Below the pieces are notes generated by a model that was not told the DNA's origin, searched no databases, and saw only the letters and a list, made by a program, of their open reading frames with translations. A stretch of 30,912 nucleotides of DNA, from positions 1 to 30,912 of the forward strand of contig LT642225.1 in the NCBI GenBank assembly GCA_900128585.1. The letters are read 5' to 3'. The position numbers and the translations under genes were made by a program. The DNA is from Stramenopiles sp. TOSAG23-3 (taxonomy: Eukaryota; Sar). Each line of letters opens with the position of its first letter. Within the stretch, counting starts at the first letter, position 1. Below are positions 8,694 to 18,328 of this stretch, one piece after another.

Positions 8694-9639
8694 AACATTG
8701 CATTTGCAAGTGGTCGTTTGGGTTTAGTTCAAATGCCTCAATCATTTCAATATTAGTTTTACTCAAATATAAACAACTTTAATGAACAAAAAAAAACTTA
8801 TGAGTGAGACACCGGATGAGGAAGTTGACTACGGGTCATTTGACGTCACAAATTCAAATATCCAATCGGATCATGAATGGAGTACACCATAGAATGATAG
8901 TCTAGACTACGAAAGTGACAAGAGTGTATTGGTTAAATTAGTAAAATCACAGTAGCAGAGATAAGTTCGCAGTAAATGAAGGAACGTAAGCCTTTTATGG
9001 ACAAAAGGAGCAGATTCACTTTCGTGGTACACGAGGAAGATAAAATTTGCATATATTTTGTTTTCAAATATTTGATATTTAAGAAAAGGTTCCTTTATTT
9101 CTTTACAATTCTTCTTTGGAAACCGGCAGATAATAGATGATTATATAGGAATTTATACAGTACGATTAAATGTAGTTGTATTACATATTTCATTTTGGAC
9201 AGAAGAAAGTTCTTTTCTTTGGTACAGGTTTTTAAAATTACATACAAACAGCATTAGGCGTTGTTTCTTTTTGAATCTGTTCTTGTTTTCTGTGATGTTA
9301 CATGGTACACCTACTAACAAAGTAATATAATAGGGACTTTGTATCATAATGCCTTTTTTTTTCTTCTTCTTCCCAAATCATTTTTTTAGTAGAAGAAAAA
9401 AAAGAAGAAAAAATAACGACACTCTAGACTGAACAAGTACAAATAAATATTGAAAGAGAAAAAAAGGTTGGTAAAAATGAGTTAAACAACTTGAAGGCAA
9501 TAAAAATGACATTTAATCGGAAGGATTCGGTTCGGTTTGTAATTTACATCTCTGTTTAGGAGAAATTTTCAACTTGCAGGAGACAGTGAAGGCTATTATT
9601 TCAGCGTATCTAAAAAAGCAAATTTGTTTATTTGGAAAT
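8694..9639. other. gene-free, with decayed mobile-element body
   Basis: This is the region between two + genes. The first third holds the decayed repeat R1 (8796-9057). The rest, 9060-9640, is AT-rich with poly-T and poly-A/AAGAAG tracts at 9355-9420. A possible splice-acceptor-like TTGCAG lies at 9574-9579, before the PROPPIN start, but no upstream exon could be recognised. Confidence 0.55.
8796..9057 (+). repeat. decayed mobile-element body, copy R1
   Basis: A 30-codon frame from ATG 8800 to TAG 8890 encodes an acidic peptide containing PDEEVDYGS. Further on, ATGAAGGAACGTAAGCC (8974-8990) opens a second fragment containing MKERKPFMDK and a VVHEEDK stretch. The first part matches R2b near 24530-24570. 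The second matches R2a near 24250-24330 and R3 near 28722-28800. The frames are broken by stops and shifts between the parts, so this is a relic rather than a gene. No family could be assigned. Confidence 0.6.
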
Positions 9640-10944
9640 ATGAACATTCTATTCGACGGGAAGAATACTGCTGGTAGGACTTCAGACAGTCTCGGTTGGC
9701 ACAGTACACTGTTGAGCATCTCCTTTAACCAAGATGCGTCGTGTTTTGCGACTGGGCTTCGTAATAGATCGTGTGTGTACGGTTGCAAACCATTCAAGCG
9801 CCACGAATTCGCAGCGGATGGGGGAATCGGTGCAATGGCAATGCTATATAGAACAAACTTACTCGCAATGGTTGGGGGTGGAGATACCCCTGCCTTTTCC
9901 CCTCGTCGGTTACGACTTGTCAATACAACCAGCCGAACAGCACTGTGCGAGCTCCAATTTGAAACGACCGTCCTGTCTATAAAGATGAACAGGGAACGTT
10001 TGGTCATTGCACTTCAAAATAAGATCCATATCTTCGACCTAGATTCCATGAATGCGTTGCACATGCTTAGTACTCCCCCGAACTCGGCAGGGTTAATTTC
10101 GCTGCAGGCAACGGCTGGTTCGCAGAGCGACTCGTGTTTTTTGGCTTTTCCCGGTGGGACCACGAAAGGAGAGGTCGTCTTCTTCGATGTGAGATCTTTA
10201 AAAGCCGTTCAACTCTTTCAAGCACATCAGCACCCTTTGGTAGCCATGGAGTTTAATGCCAGTGGGACCGCAATCGCTACTGCTTCTACCGAGGGCACAA
10301 TTGTTAGGGTTTTTAAAGTCCCGAGCGGTGAACGGTTATATGCGTTCAGAAGAGGCAGTAGAAAGGGTGTCATCCGTTGCTTATCATTCGATATTTCTGG
10401 ACAATTTTTGTGTGCTGGCAGTGCCAGTGGCACCATTCACTTCTATAATTGTGGAGGGAATGATCATGATGCTTCCGCAGCCAAGTCAAACGAATACCAA
10501 AACGTTGCCAGAGATTCTGGGAGGGGGGGAGGGGACGGTGCGTCGTCTGCCGGGTTATACGGCAGTTTTAGCAGCGCTCATTCCGAGGATGGTACGAATT
10601 TAAGCAATGGAGCGAGCAAGTCTCAGGCAGCAAGCTCATCAAAACAGTCGTATTTGGCTAGCTTCGGGAGTATGGTTGGTACTTTCATTCCAGAAAGTGT
10701 TGATACCACGCGAAGTTTTGCACAGGTACGTTTGGGGGAGGGGTCGGAGTCAGTGGCTGCATATCTGTGTGCAATAATGGCAGGTGACGCGAAAGACAGC
10801 AAGTTTTTTGTTACGGTAGTTTCAGTATCAGGGATATTCTCGCTTTACTCGGTAGATAAAACAACGGGAGAAACAAGATTAGAGGAAGAAAATGCGCTTT
10901 TTGAGTCCCAGTCAGAAGTTGTAAGCACAAAGAAGTCATACTAA
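9640..10944 (+). CDS. PROPPIN-family beta-propeller (WIPI/Atg18-like)
   Basis: The start is ATG 9640 (434 residues, A at -3). The protein is a WD40-type propeller beginning LLSISFNQDASCFATG. It carries the family hallmark FRRG at residues 236-239, after LYA and before SRKGVIRCLSF. In Atg18/WIPI proteins these two arginines line the two phosphoinositide-binding pockets for PI3P and PI(3,5)P2. The blade before it (PLVAMEFNASGTAIATAS.EGT) and the blade after it (FLCAGSASGTIHFYN) are typical. A Gly/Ser/Ala-rich insert follows at about 290-345, where Atg18 proteins often carry a variable membrane-binding loop. The expected role is recruitment of autophagy or endolysosomal machinery to PI3P membranes. 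Which paralogue it is (Atg18, Atg21 or WIPI3/4-like) is not settled. Confidence 0.87.
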   Translation: MNILFDGKNTAGRTSDSLGWHSTLLSISFNQDASCFATGLRNRSCVYGCKPFKRHEFAADGGIGAMAMLYRTNLLAMVGGGDTPAFSPRRLRLVNTTSRTALCELQFETTVLSIKMNRERLVIALQNKIHIFDLDSMNALHMLSTPPNSAGLISLQATAGSQSDSCFLAFPGGTTKGEVVFFDVRSLKAVQLFQAHQHPLVAMEFNASGTAIATASTEGTIVRVFKVPSGERLYAFRRGSRKGVIRCLSFDISGQFLCAGSASGTIHFYNCGGNDHDASAAKSNEYQNVARDSGRGGGDGASSAGLYGSFSSAHSEDGTNLSNGASKSQAASSSKQSYLASFGSMVGTFIPESVDTTRSFAQVRLGEGSESVAAYLCAIMAGDAKDSKFFVTVVSVSGIFSLYSVDKTTGETRLEEENALFESQSEVVSTKKSY

Positions 10945-11005
10945 CCTCAAAGAAAAGTAGTTTTTAGTACTAAACCACTCCTTTCACCAATAAAAAACAA
11001 AATAA

Positions 11006-11068
11006 TGGGGCGGTTATTTTTTAAATAAAATTTTAAAAACAATTGAAAGATTGGCTGTTATTTTAAAA
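11006..11068 (-). repeat. dispersed arm motif, degenerate copy
   Basis: ATTGGCTGTTATTTTAA at 11050-11066 is identical to 17 bases of the right arm of the 1614-1862 element. A weaker echo, GCGGTTATTTT, lies near 11010. The copy sits in the 192-bp spacer between the convergent PROPPIN and channel genes. Confidence 0.55.
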
Positions 11069-11136
11069 TTAATGTTGTTCTTTGCTTTAAAACAAAATAT
11101 ATTACATCTCTTAAACGCACTTATCTTTAAAGTATG

Positions 11137-14100
11137 TCAGTTCTCCTGTTTCGGTTGTTCGTTTTCTGGGGCTTCAGTGGCTAACTTTTTACGCTTTCCA
11201 GCTTGAAACTGGCGCCATCTTTTTTGTATTCTACTGACGGCAAATACTTCTCCAATGTAGTAGCTTCGCATTTCTTCGAACTCAACTTTAAGTTCAGCCT
11301 TACTCTTTCTCCTAGCTTGCCGTGGAGTCGAAGCCCGTTGATTTTTGGCGTATGTATCCGCAGTTCTTTTCGATACTTCTACAGTTAGCGCGCCACTTAT
11401 ATGTTCAACTTCTTCATCACCTTGCATGTCCCCCATGGCACGATTAACAAGGGCACTCAAAAACTCGTGGAAGTTTGCTTCACCATGTGGTGGGTGGTGA
11501 AATACAGGAAGAACGAAAGAATTATTTTTTCTCTTTTCAAGGAACATGCCTTCTATGTCCTTTCGCACCGCAGCTTCGGGGACTTGCCTGTTCGTCACAA
11601 CCCCCAAAGGGTAATTTACTTTCATCATAAGTTCAATTATATCGCTCGTCGGAACCATCGAATCTCCATCCGGATCATACTCAGCCCATATTTCTTTGAA
11701 TGCAGCAGTATGCTCGGGTCTGACAGTTCCATTATTCAACTCCGTAATCGTAGTGAAAGCTTCGATAACAATGGCCACAAGTAAGTTTAACAGCACGAAG
11801 CTAGACATCGTAAAAAAACAGATGCAGTATATGACCGGTAGTCCTTCCGGGCCACAATTTCCGTCTTCTTCACTGCAGTAAGGTGCTGCAATTTGCAAAT
11901 TATGCATGATTTCGTTGTAGCTTTCGCCTGTTGACATACGAAATAGGAGAAGCATGCTGCTTCCAAAGGATTGAAAATTTGCGTGCTCGTTCAGCCCCCC
12001 ATTCAATCGTACTGAAGAGAACAAATTCATGCCAATGACCGCAAATATAAAAAACACAAGCATTAACAGCGTCATGACGTTCGCTACCTGGGGAAGTGCG
12101 ATCATCAGTGTGTTGAATAAGTCAGTGAGACCACGCGACATTTTAATCAAACGGAAGAGTCGCGCGGTACGGACGATTCGAAAAAGAGTAGTGATGCTCC
12201 CCAACGATCCACCCCCAATTATACCCACGTAAGACAGTATTACTAGGCCGAAGTCAAACCTGTTCCAAGCTAAATTTACGTATCGAGAAAATCCAATTCC
12301 GTAGATCTTCATGATGGCCTCTGATGTAAAAATTACGACAAAGACGTAGTTTACGATGTCCAGTACTACCTCCAATTCTCGGGACATGCCATCGTAGCGT
12401 AATGCCATGACGAGAACGTTGACCAAAATGCAACTCAGAATACCGAGTTCAAAACCCTTTGACTCAACCAATGTAAACATCTTTAACTTGAATTTTGATG
12501 CTCCAAGGGGCGGGCGAAGCACAGACATTGGATTTGTCCTCAAAGTGTGCATCATGGTTTGCCTCCATTTTCTCTGCCCGGATGTAAGCATATCCATACC
12601 TTCTTGCTCTTCTTTCATTTTATTGAAATTGTCAATAACGACACCCACGAACACGTTGAACATGAGGAACGAACAGAAAAATATCATGGCAATAAATATC
12701 AGTGCAGCAGCAGGTCGGTTTTCCGGAATTGCAGGTTTATCTATCCCTGCCGTGTCCACGACATCGTACATAATGTCAGGCCACATCTCACCCGAGGTAA
12801 TCTCAAACACGGTGCACATAGAATTCCCAATGTTGTCAAAATTATATGACAATGGAGCCCATATACGATCGAATGACGTCCCATTAGCAGATCTGTAGCA
12901 TAATTGTTCCAGTTTTAATGTTGGCAACAATTTGCAAGTCTCCCCAATTAACTGAAAAGTGCCTACGCACTCCTCTTTCGAGTCTATGAGGGCATCGTTG
13001 CATGAGTTCATCTGGCCTTTGTAGTTCTGCAATCCCACTATAGCGAATATCAGCAGGAAAAAAAGCGTTACAAACACCACGTTTGCAATCTTTGGGATTG
13101 CTCGAATAATACTATTAACTACTAGCTTCAGCCCCGGGTATCGTCGTACAACGCGTAACGGCCGTAACCCTCGAAGAGCCCGGAGGGAACGGAGGGCTTT
13201 TAGCGTTCCCTTGTTATTCCCGGCAGCACTTCCTGCAGCCACCTTCACAAAAGGCGGGGACAGTATCATGCCAACTATTGACAAGATTACCAGAACACCA
13301 TCTAAATTGTTCCAATAATCCCTGGCATAAGAACCAGGGTGTAAAATAACGCCCAAAGCTATCCATTTCAGCAGCATCTCCATAATAAACAGAAATGTGA
13401 TAACAAAGTCCGCGACTTCCATGAAACCTTTAAGGCTAACGCACCCTTCTGTGCTGCACGTTCGTAGATACGGCTCATCAAGAGCCAAAAGGATGCTGCT
13501 CAAACCAATAAGCACCAAAATGAATCGATCGAACCACTTGTTTTGCTGAAATTTAAAGATCATGAACCGAAAGGAGTTCTGCTCAGAAAGGATAAAAAGC
13601 GCATTTCCTTTGGGTGGTCTCGACGCCTTCCGCTTCTTTGGCGTGCCTGACGGGCTTGTCGACCTTCGAGAGCTCACTTTTGTCTTCTCTGGCGTAGACG
13701 CTGGCGTTATTTTTGCGCTGGGCTCTTGTGCGGCAGTATTGCTGCGTTTTAGCTTACTTGGACTCGGGGCAACTTTGGCCGTCGACTTTTTTGAGGAATC
13801 GTCTTTGTTTTCGCCATCGGATGCATCAAATTGTTCCAGCAATATGGCAAGAAACAGGTTAAAAATAATGTAGTTCCCGACAAAAGTGAGCATCAGAAAA
13901 AATAACACGGCCACCCAACCATTGACTTTCATGGCATTGTAGAGAACCTCGTTCCAATTCTCACCGGTCAAAACTTGAAAGACAGAGACAAACGACCAAA
14001 ACAAATTATCGAAGTGTGCTCTGGGTTTTTCCTCAAACATTGGTGGTACGAACTCCCCAGCGTACAACTGCATTCCCAACAGGGCAAAGATGAACATCAC

Positions 14101-15888
14101 GATAATAAGCAAAATTCCTGCGGTGGAAACTTTCACAAGACTATTTAAGATCAAGGTCATCAATATTCTAAGGCTCGTCCACGATCGAATCAATTTAAAC
14201 ACGCGGAAGAGTCGGAATGTCCGAAACACACTCAAACCAGCGGCGGATATTCCTACGCCGTACACTAAAATCATTTCCACTAAACTGAGAATCACAACAA
14301 ACGCATCGAACAAATTGAACGGGTCTTGGACGTACGCCTTGGGACCCAGGCCAATCAATTTCAGCACCATTTCCAAAAAGAAAATGGAAGAAAATATAAT
14401 GTTTGCAATCGTCAAAAAATACTCCAGATCAGATGGCATAGGGTGCACGTCCATGGCTAAGCCCACTGTATTCAATATAATAAACACAGTTATAACGGTT
14501 TCGAAAGCTTGGTGCTGGACCACATCAGTTACTTTGTTACAGATTTTGCAGACTGCTTTCCCTTCGATAGGGTCTTTGGCCTTATTCCGTTCCTTCGTTT
14601 GCTCTTCCGTTTCCGAGGCCTGCTGGAGCATTTCTTCCTTTAATTTCGTTTCCTTCTCTGCTTTGCTTGTATTGTCATATTCTTGCCATATGACCGCCAA
14701 CGCCAAGTTGACAAGAAAGTATGAACCAAAAAGAATAAGGAAAATAAAGTACGGAATAACAACGTAGTCTCTTCCGAACGTATCTTGAAGATTGTACATC
14801 ACATTTACCCAGCCTTCCAGCGTGATGGACGTAAAGACGGTCAAAGCGCCGTAGAAAATGTTGTCAAAATTTGAGAACCCAAAATCTGGTTTTTCGGATT
14901 GAGGGGCGCGCATGCAAACACGCGATGACATCCCGCTTTCGCCTCTCATCTCTGCGGTTCCGTACCATACATCAGTACACTGTCGAGTGTCGTACACGGG
15001 TTTGCACGTTGTACTCCTCGAATCACAACCCACGCCAGTCGCGGTCGCAAGGCCGCACAGATTGGTGTCTATTTCATCTAATTCGAACAAGGGTTGCCCG
15101 AGTCCTGTACCGTTTGGGGTGACGAGGTAACATCGTCCAGCAAAAAGCCCCGAAAAAAGTTGTAGACCTACGATCCCGAACAGCATGAATACGAATATCC
15201 AAAGCATCAGGACATTTGCCAGCTGGTTGCAACTGGACAAAACGGACTTGATAATCGTTTTCATGCCGGGAATTGTTGTCAGTGTGCGTAGTGGTCGCAG
15301 AACACGGAATGTTCTCAACGAAGACAAGTTTGAGACACCCGGAAGCACGGAAATCCATGCAATAACTACAACAAAAAAATCTAACCAATTCCACCCGTCT
15401 CTTAAGTAAGTATACTCATCCATAATTAAGCCCTGGGCTAAAATTTTAAGAACACACTCAAGGGTAAAAATGCCAGTGAACACCCAGCCGGCTATCTCTG
15501 AAACTATGAATATCTGTATATCTTGCTCCGCGCATTTACCGGTGGCAACGGCTGCTTCAACTGCACTTGCCGAAGTTAATTTTTGGCATGCGGGGTTTCC
15601 TATGGCAAGGAATATACAGTTCAGTACGATGCAAAAGATAATGAAGCCTGTAAACTTCTTGTTGTAGACTATGGCGATGGTTGCCTTGCGAAACCAGTTT
15701 TCAGGCGATAGGCAGTACAAGGCTTTGTTCGTAAAGGGCGGCGCTTCGTTCCTCGCCTTCTCAACTCTGTCCGCCTCTTCTACTTCATCTTGTAATGTTT
15801 GGTGTTGGCGAAGAAGCCCCGTTAAACTTCTCGAGGTTTTCTTTGGCTTAACCACCTCGTTCTTGTGCGACTTCATTCGGGCGGGCAT
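11137..15888 (-). CDS. four-domain voltage-gated cation channel, EEEE filter
   Basis: The start is ATG 15888 (1583 residues); an upstream in-frame GTG is not needed. Four homologous six-helix domains lie at about 60-405, 455-690, 790-1110 and 1150-1390. Each has an S4 with Arg/Lys every third residue (for example LRALRGLRPLRVVRR in domain III). The pore loops carry one Glu each: E358 (TLEGW), E643 (TGENW), E1034 (SGEMW) and E1322 (TGESY). EEEE is the calcium-selective ring of CaV channels. After domain IV come an EF-hand-like segment (EYDPDGDSM, D1405) and an IQ motif (IQKRWRQFQAGKR, 1554-1566), as in CaV C-termini that bind calmodulin. The II-III linker is rich in Ser/Thr-Pro and basic residues and may be phosphorylated. 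Plasma- or ciliary-membrane calcium entry is likely. The whole gene reads without an intron. Confidence 0.93.
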   Translation of the reverse strand: MPARMKSHKNEVVKPKKTSRSLTGLLRQHQTLQDEVEEADRVEKARNEAPPFTNKALYCLSPENWFRKATIAIVYNKKFTGFIIFCIVLNCIFLAIGNPACQKLTSASAVEAAVATGKCAEQDIQIFIVSEIAGWVFTGIFTLECVLKILAQGLIMDEYTYLRDGWNWLDFFVVVIAWISVLPGVSNLSSLRTFRVLRPLRTLTTIPGMKTIIKSVLSSCNQLANVLMLWIFVFMLFGIVGLQLFSGLFAGRCYLVTPNGTGLGQPLFELDEIDTNLCGLATATGVGCDSRSTTCKPVYDTRQCTDVWYGTAEMRGESGMSSRVCMRAPQSEKPDFGFSNFDNIFYGALTVFTSITLEGWVNVMYNLQDTFGRDYVVIPYFIFLILFGSYFLVNLALAVIWQEYDNTSKAEKETKLKEEMLQQASETEEQTKERNKAKDPIEGKAVCKICNKVTDVVQHQAFETVITVFIILNTVGLAMDVHPMPSDLEYFLTIANIIFSSIFFLEMVLKLIGLGPKAYVQDPFNLFDAFVVILSLVEMILVYGVGISAAGLSVFRTFRLFRVFKLIRSWTSLRILMTLILNSLVKVSTAGILLIIVMFIFALLGMQLYAGEFVPPMFEEKPRAHFDNLFWSFVSVFQVLTGENWNEVLYNAMKVNGWVAVLFFLMLTFVGNYIIFNLFLAILLEQFDASDGENKDDSSKKSTAKVAPSPSKLKRSNTAAQEPSAKITPASTPEKTKVSSRRSTSPSGTPKKRKASRPPKGNALFILSEQNSFRFMIFKFQQNKWFDRFILVLIGLSSILLALDEPYLRTCSTEGCVSLKGFMEVADFVITFLFIMEMLLKWIALGVILHPGSYARDYWNNLDGVLVILSIVGMILSPPFVKVAAGSAAGNNKGTLKALRSLRALRGLRPLRVVRRYPGLKLVVNSIIRAIPKIANVVFVTLFFLLIFAIVGLQNYKGQMNSCNDALIDSKEECVGTFQLIGETCKLLPTLKLEQLCYRSANGTSFDRIWAPLSYNFDNIGNSMCTVFEITSGEMWPDIMYDVVDTAGIDKPAIPENRPAAALIFIAMIFFCSFLMFNVFVGVVIDNFNKMKEEQEGMDMLTSGQRKWRQTMMHTLRTNPMSVLRPPLGASKFKLKMFTLVESKGFELGILSCILVNVLVMALRYDGMSRELEVVLDIVNYVFVVIFTSEAIMKIYGIGFSRYVNLAWNRFDFGLVILSYVGIIGGGSLGSITTLFRIVRTARLFRLIKMSRGLTDLFNTLMIALPQVANVMTLLMLVFFIFAVIGMNLFSSVRLNGGLNEHANFQSFGSSMLLLFRMSTGESYNEIMHNLQIAAPYCSEEDGNCGPEGLPVIYCICFFTMSSFVLLNLLVAIVIEAFTTITELNNGTVRPEHTAAFKEIWAEYDPDGDSMVPTSDIIELMMKVNYPLGVVTNRQVPEAAVRKDIEGMFLEKRKNNSFVLPVFHHPPHGEANFHEFLSALVNRAMGDMQGDEEVEHISGALTVEVSKRTADTYAKNQRASTPRQARRKSKAELKVEFEEMRSYYIGEVFAVSRIQKRWRQFQAGKRKKLATEAPENEQPKQEN

Positions 15889-17914
15889 GGTGAATAACAC
15901 AGTCAGTTCGTGCTAAACCTTTTCCTGAACTGTTCTCTATCGAAGTGTGCCTTTAGGCGGGCCTTTTGTGTTCCCTGCTTTTACACCCACGGAATGCGAC
16001 GGTTTCATGTGCACTATTCACTTTCCTTTTCACGATGAGAATTATCACTTTGACCTTTGCACCGATCATGCAGGTTCCTGCCGCAGAAGTGCTTACATTA
16101 TAATTAGTGCTTTAGTACAAACAACAGCAGATAATAAAAAATAAAATAAAAATGCAGAACGGCAAATGTTGTTTTTTATATAGGCACAAACAGGTGGGGA
16201 GACTACAAACATCACTTCACAAGTGAACGTTTGTTTTCCAAAATGTAAAAGATTGTGCTATTCCAGTGTAATTCCCATTACTTACCAGCACTGCTAGTAG
16301 TTTCTTATTGTCACAGCAGGGAGTACATTCTAATTTACCAAAAAAAAAGAGAAAAAAGTGTGGTGGACCGTTTACTGGATAATCTGGTTTCTTTACTAAA
16401 CACTGAATAATGGGCGAAAGAAAATAAATAAAACAAAAAACTGATTCACCCGTCGAAGGCCCTTTCCTCCTCCAATCTGGATTTCTTCTAAATTTCCACG
16501 TTCCTCTACAGTTTGTAACACCAAATAAAGTCAAGTCAAGCTCAACGCTGTTGTGCAATGATTTGACAAATTGTAAAACGGATCACTGGGATGGAGTGGA
16601 TAGTAAAGTAGTAATCGCCGTATTTTAAACTCCCATTTTAAATTAATAACCAATAGTCTGTCTAAAAGAATAGAAAAGAAGAAGACGTCCCCCTATCAAA
16701 AAACAAAACAAAATGAAAGTAACGAAAAAGAAAATCGATTTACCGTTTTAGTCGCCAGCAAGTGTGAAATAAAAAATATTCAAAGAATTCTGAAAGAAGA
16801 AAAAGGGCGGTGATGCAGTTAGTCATTAATTAAATTAATTACAGTAGCCCGTTCTAAAAGTACAAAAAACAATACATGGATATTTCCTATATGTAATTGT
16901 TTTCATTTCCCAAATTGCTAACCACACGTACCGCGTTTAAATACTTCATCAACAGAAATACAATGTAACGAGGGCTCAATTTGCTCGATCTTCGGTGTGT
17001 TTGCTTGCTCCAACATCCAATATCCAACATCCAACATCTTTAAATTATTACCCTATTAATAACACTATAACAAAGCTTTAAAACTGAAAGCGAGGAACAA
17101 AGAGATGATTAGTGTCCCAAAATCTAATAAAAACAGGGGGGCACCAACATAGTATAATATAAATACGGACTCTGAAGACTATATATCGTAGTAATGCTAG
17201 ATAATTACGATACTGTGTATATGTTAAACAATTATAAATAGGGGAAACTTCATTCCCGACCTTTAGTGCGTGCGTTTCTTTTCCCTGTGCTACTACGTGT
17301 ACTTTCATTGAAATTTTGCTCTGCTGTATTGGTCGATCAAAAGCATCAGAGGGCAGCAGGTGTAGTCTTAAGTAGTATTAGAATAGTAATATCACGTTTC
17401 TTTAATTAAGGTATCATTATTTATATATCTCATCTTTATTACTTCATATTGAATGAGGAGACTAAATAATATTATAATACTCCTTAATTATCGATGTTAG
17501 AAGCGATTTCTTCTCTAAAATTAGTTGATGATGATGAAGAAGACAAAAAAAGAAGAACAATCACATCATTATTATTATTCTTGATAATGATTTTTTTGTA
17601 GTTGTAGTAGTAGTAGAAGTAGTATTTTTTATTTTTTTATTATTATTATATTAAATTATTACAGTAGTATGTTTATTTATTAGGCGCCTTATTATTATTA
17701 TTATTATAATAATAAATAAAATTAAAAAAATAGCAACTAAAACAGAGAGTGACTAACAATTTGATGAACCAGTTTTCACCGATAAGGTTGGGATAGAAAA
17801 AATGAAGCAGAGGGGAGTGTATTGGGAAACAAATAGATTATATAACATTGTACATAAAAAATTCTTCGTCAAACATTCAACGAAGCATTTCATATTTCAT
17901 ACCAGTTCGAAAAG
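15889..17914. other. 2-kb gene-free divergent upstream region
   Basis: This region lies between the start of the channel gene (-) and the start of the secreted-protein gene (+). I find no supported gene. Features seen are a small tandem of CCAACATC-like units at about 17010-17040, AT-rich DNA around 17400-17480, and a dense TAT/TAG/TTA triplet block at 17560-17725. Confidence 0.55.
17560..17725. repeat. TTA/TAG triplet-rich low-complexity block
   Basis: Runs of ATT, GTAGTAGTAG and TAT triplets extend over about 165 bases, broken by a poly-T tract and a single GGCGCC. This is simple-sequence DNA about 190 bases before the start of the secreted-protein gene. Similar blocks occur near 6990-7010, 19075-19100, 22480-22560 and 23500-23545. 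Confidence 0.6.
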
Positions 17915-18328
17915 ATGAAAGTTGTTAGTACTTGCGTCGTTGCGCTTGCCCTTTGCTCCTATGCCACTGCGGGCGTGCTGAGAGGCTCGGCCCCCGGGAG
18001 CGACCCCTTAAAACAGTTAACAATGGCTGCCGACAAAATCGAAAACCGATTTGAAAAGGCCGCGCAGGGGCCGAACTTTGGGAAAGATTTGGATCCATCG
18101 TTTGTTAAGACTGTTAAGTCTGACTCCATCCAGTTTTGGGACACCGTGAAAGGTTTGAAGTCCGGGGACACCAACGATTTTAGTCAAGAAGATGCGTCCA
18201 ACTTGCAGACCGTTGTTCAGCAAGTGGCACAAATGGACGATGATGTTAACAACCCAAAGCGAGAGGATAAAGTTAAGGGCGAGTATAAGAAAATTGAAGG
18301 TGAATTGAAAGAAGCAGGAGTTGTTTAA
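17915..18328 (+). CDS. small secreted charged protein
   Basis: ATG 17915 (A at -3) opens a 137-residue frame. The N-terminus MKVVSTCVVALALCSYATAG is a textbook signal peptide, with a basic residue at position 2, a hydrophobic core and small residues before a likely cleavage near 17-20. The mature part of about 118 residues has no cysteine. It is rich in Lys, Asp and Gln and appears helical, with heptad-like spacing in LQTVVQQVAQMDDDV and in the Lys/Glu-rich C-terminus. No family is recognised. It should enter the secretory pathway; whether it is exported, vacuolar or periplastidial is unknown. GC-rich third positions (GTG, GCC, GGC) in an AT-rich setting support real coding. Confidence 0.72.
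   Translation: MKVVSTCVVALALCSYATAGVLRGSAPGSDPLKQLTMAADKIENRFEKAAQGPNFGKDLDPSFVKTVKSDSIQFWDTVKGLKSGDTNDFSQEDASNLQTVVQQVAQMDDDVNNPKREDKVKGEYKKIEGELKEAGVV

Noticed and set aside
14090-14767. 225-codon open frame on the + strand
   Set aside because: It lies wholly antisense to domains I-II of the channel gene, lacks any domain, and is explained by the codon pattern of the opposite strand.
16217-16558. 113-codon open frame on the - strand in the 2-kb gap
   Set aside because: It starts only at a TTG, has no ATG near its beginning, no domain, and AT-rich composition like the surrounding spacer. It could be a relic but is not supported.
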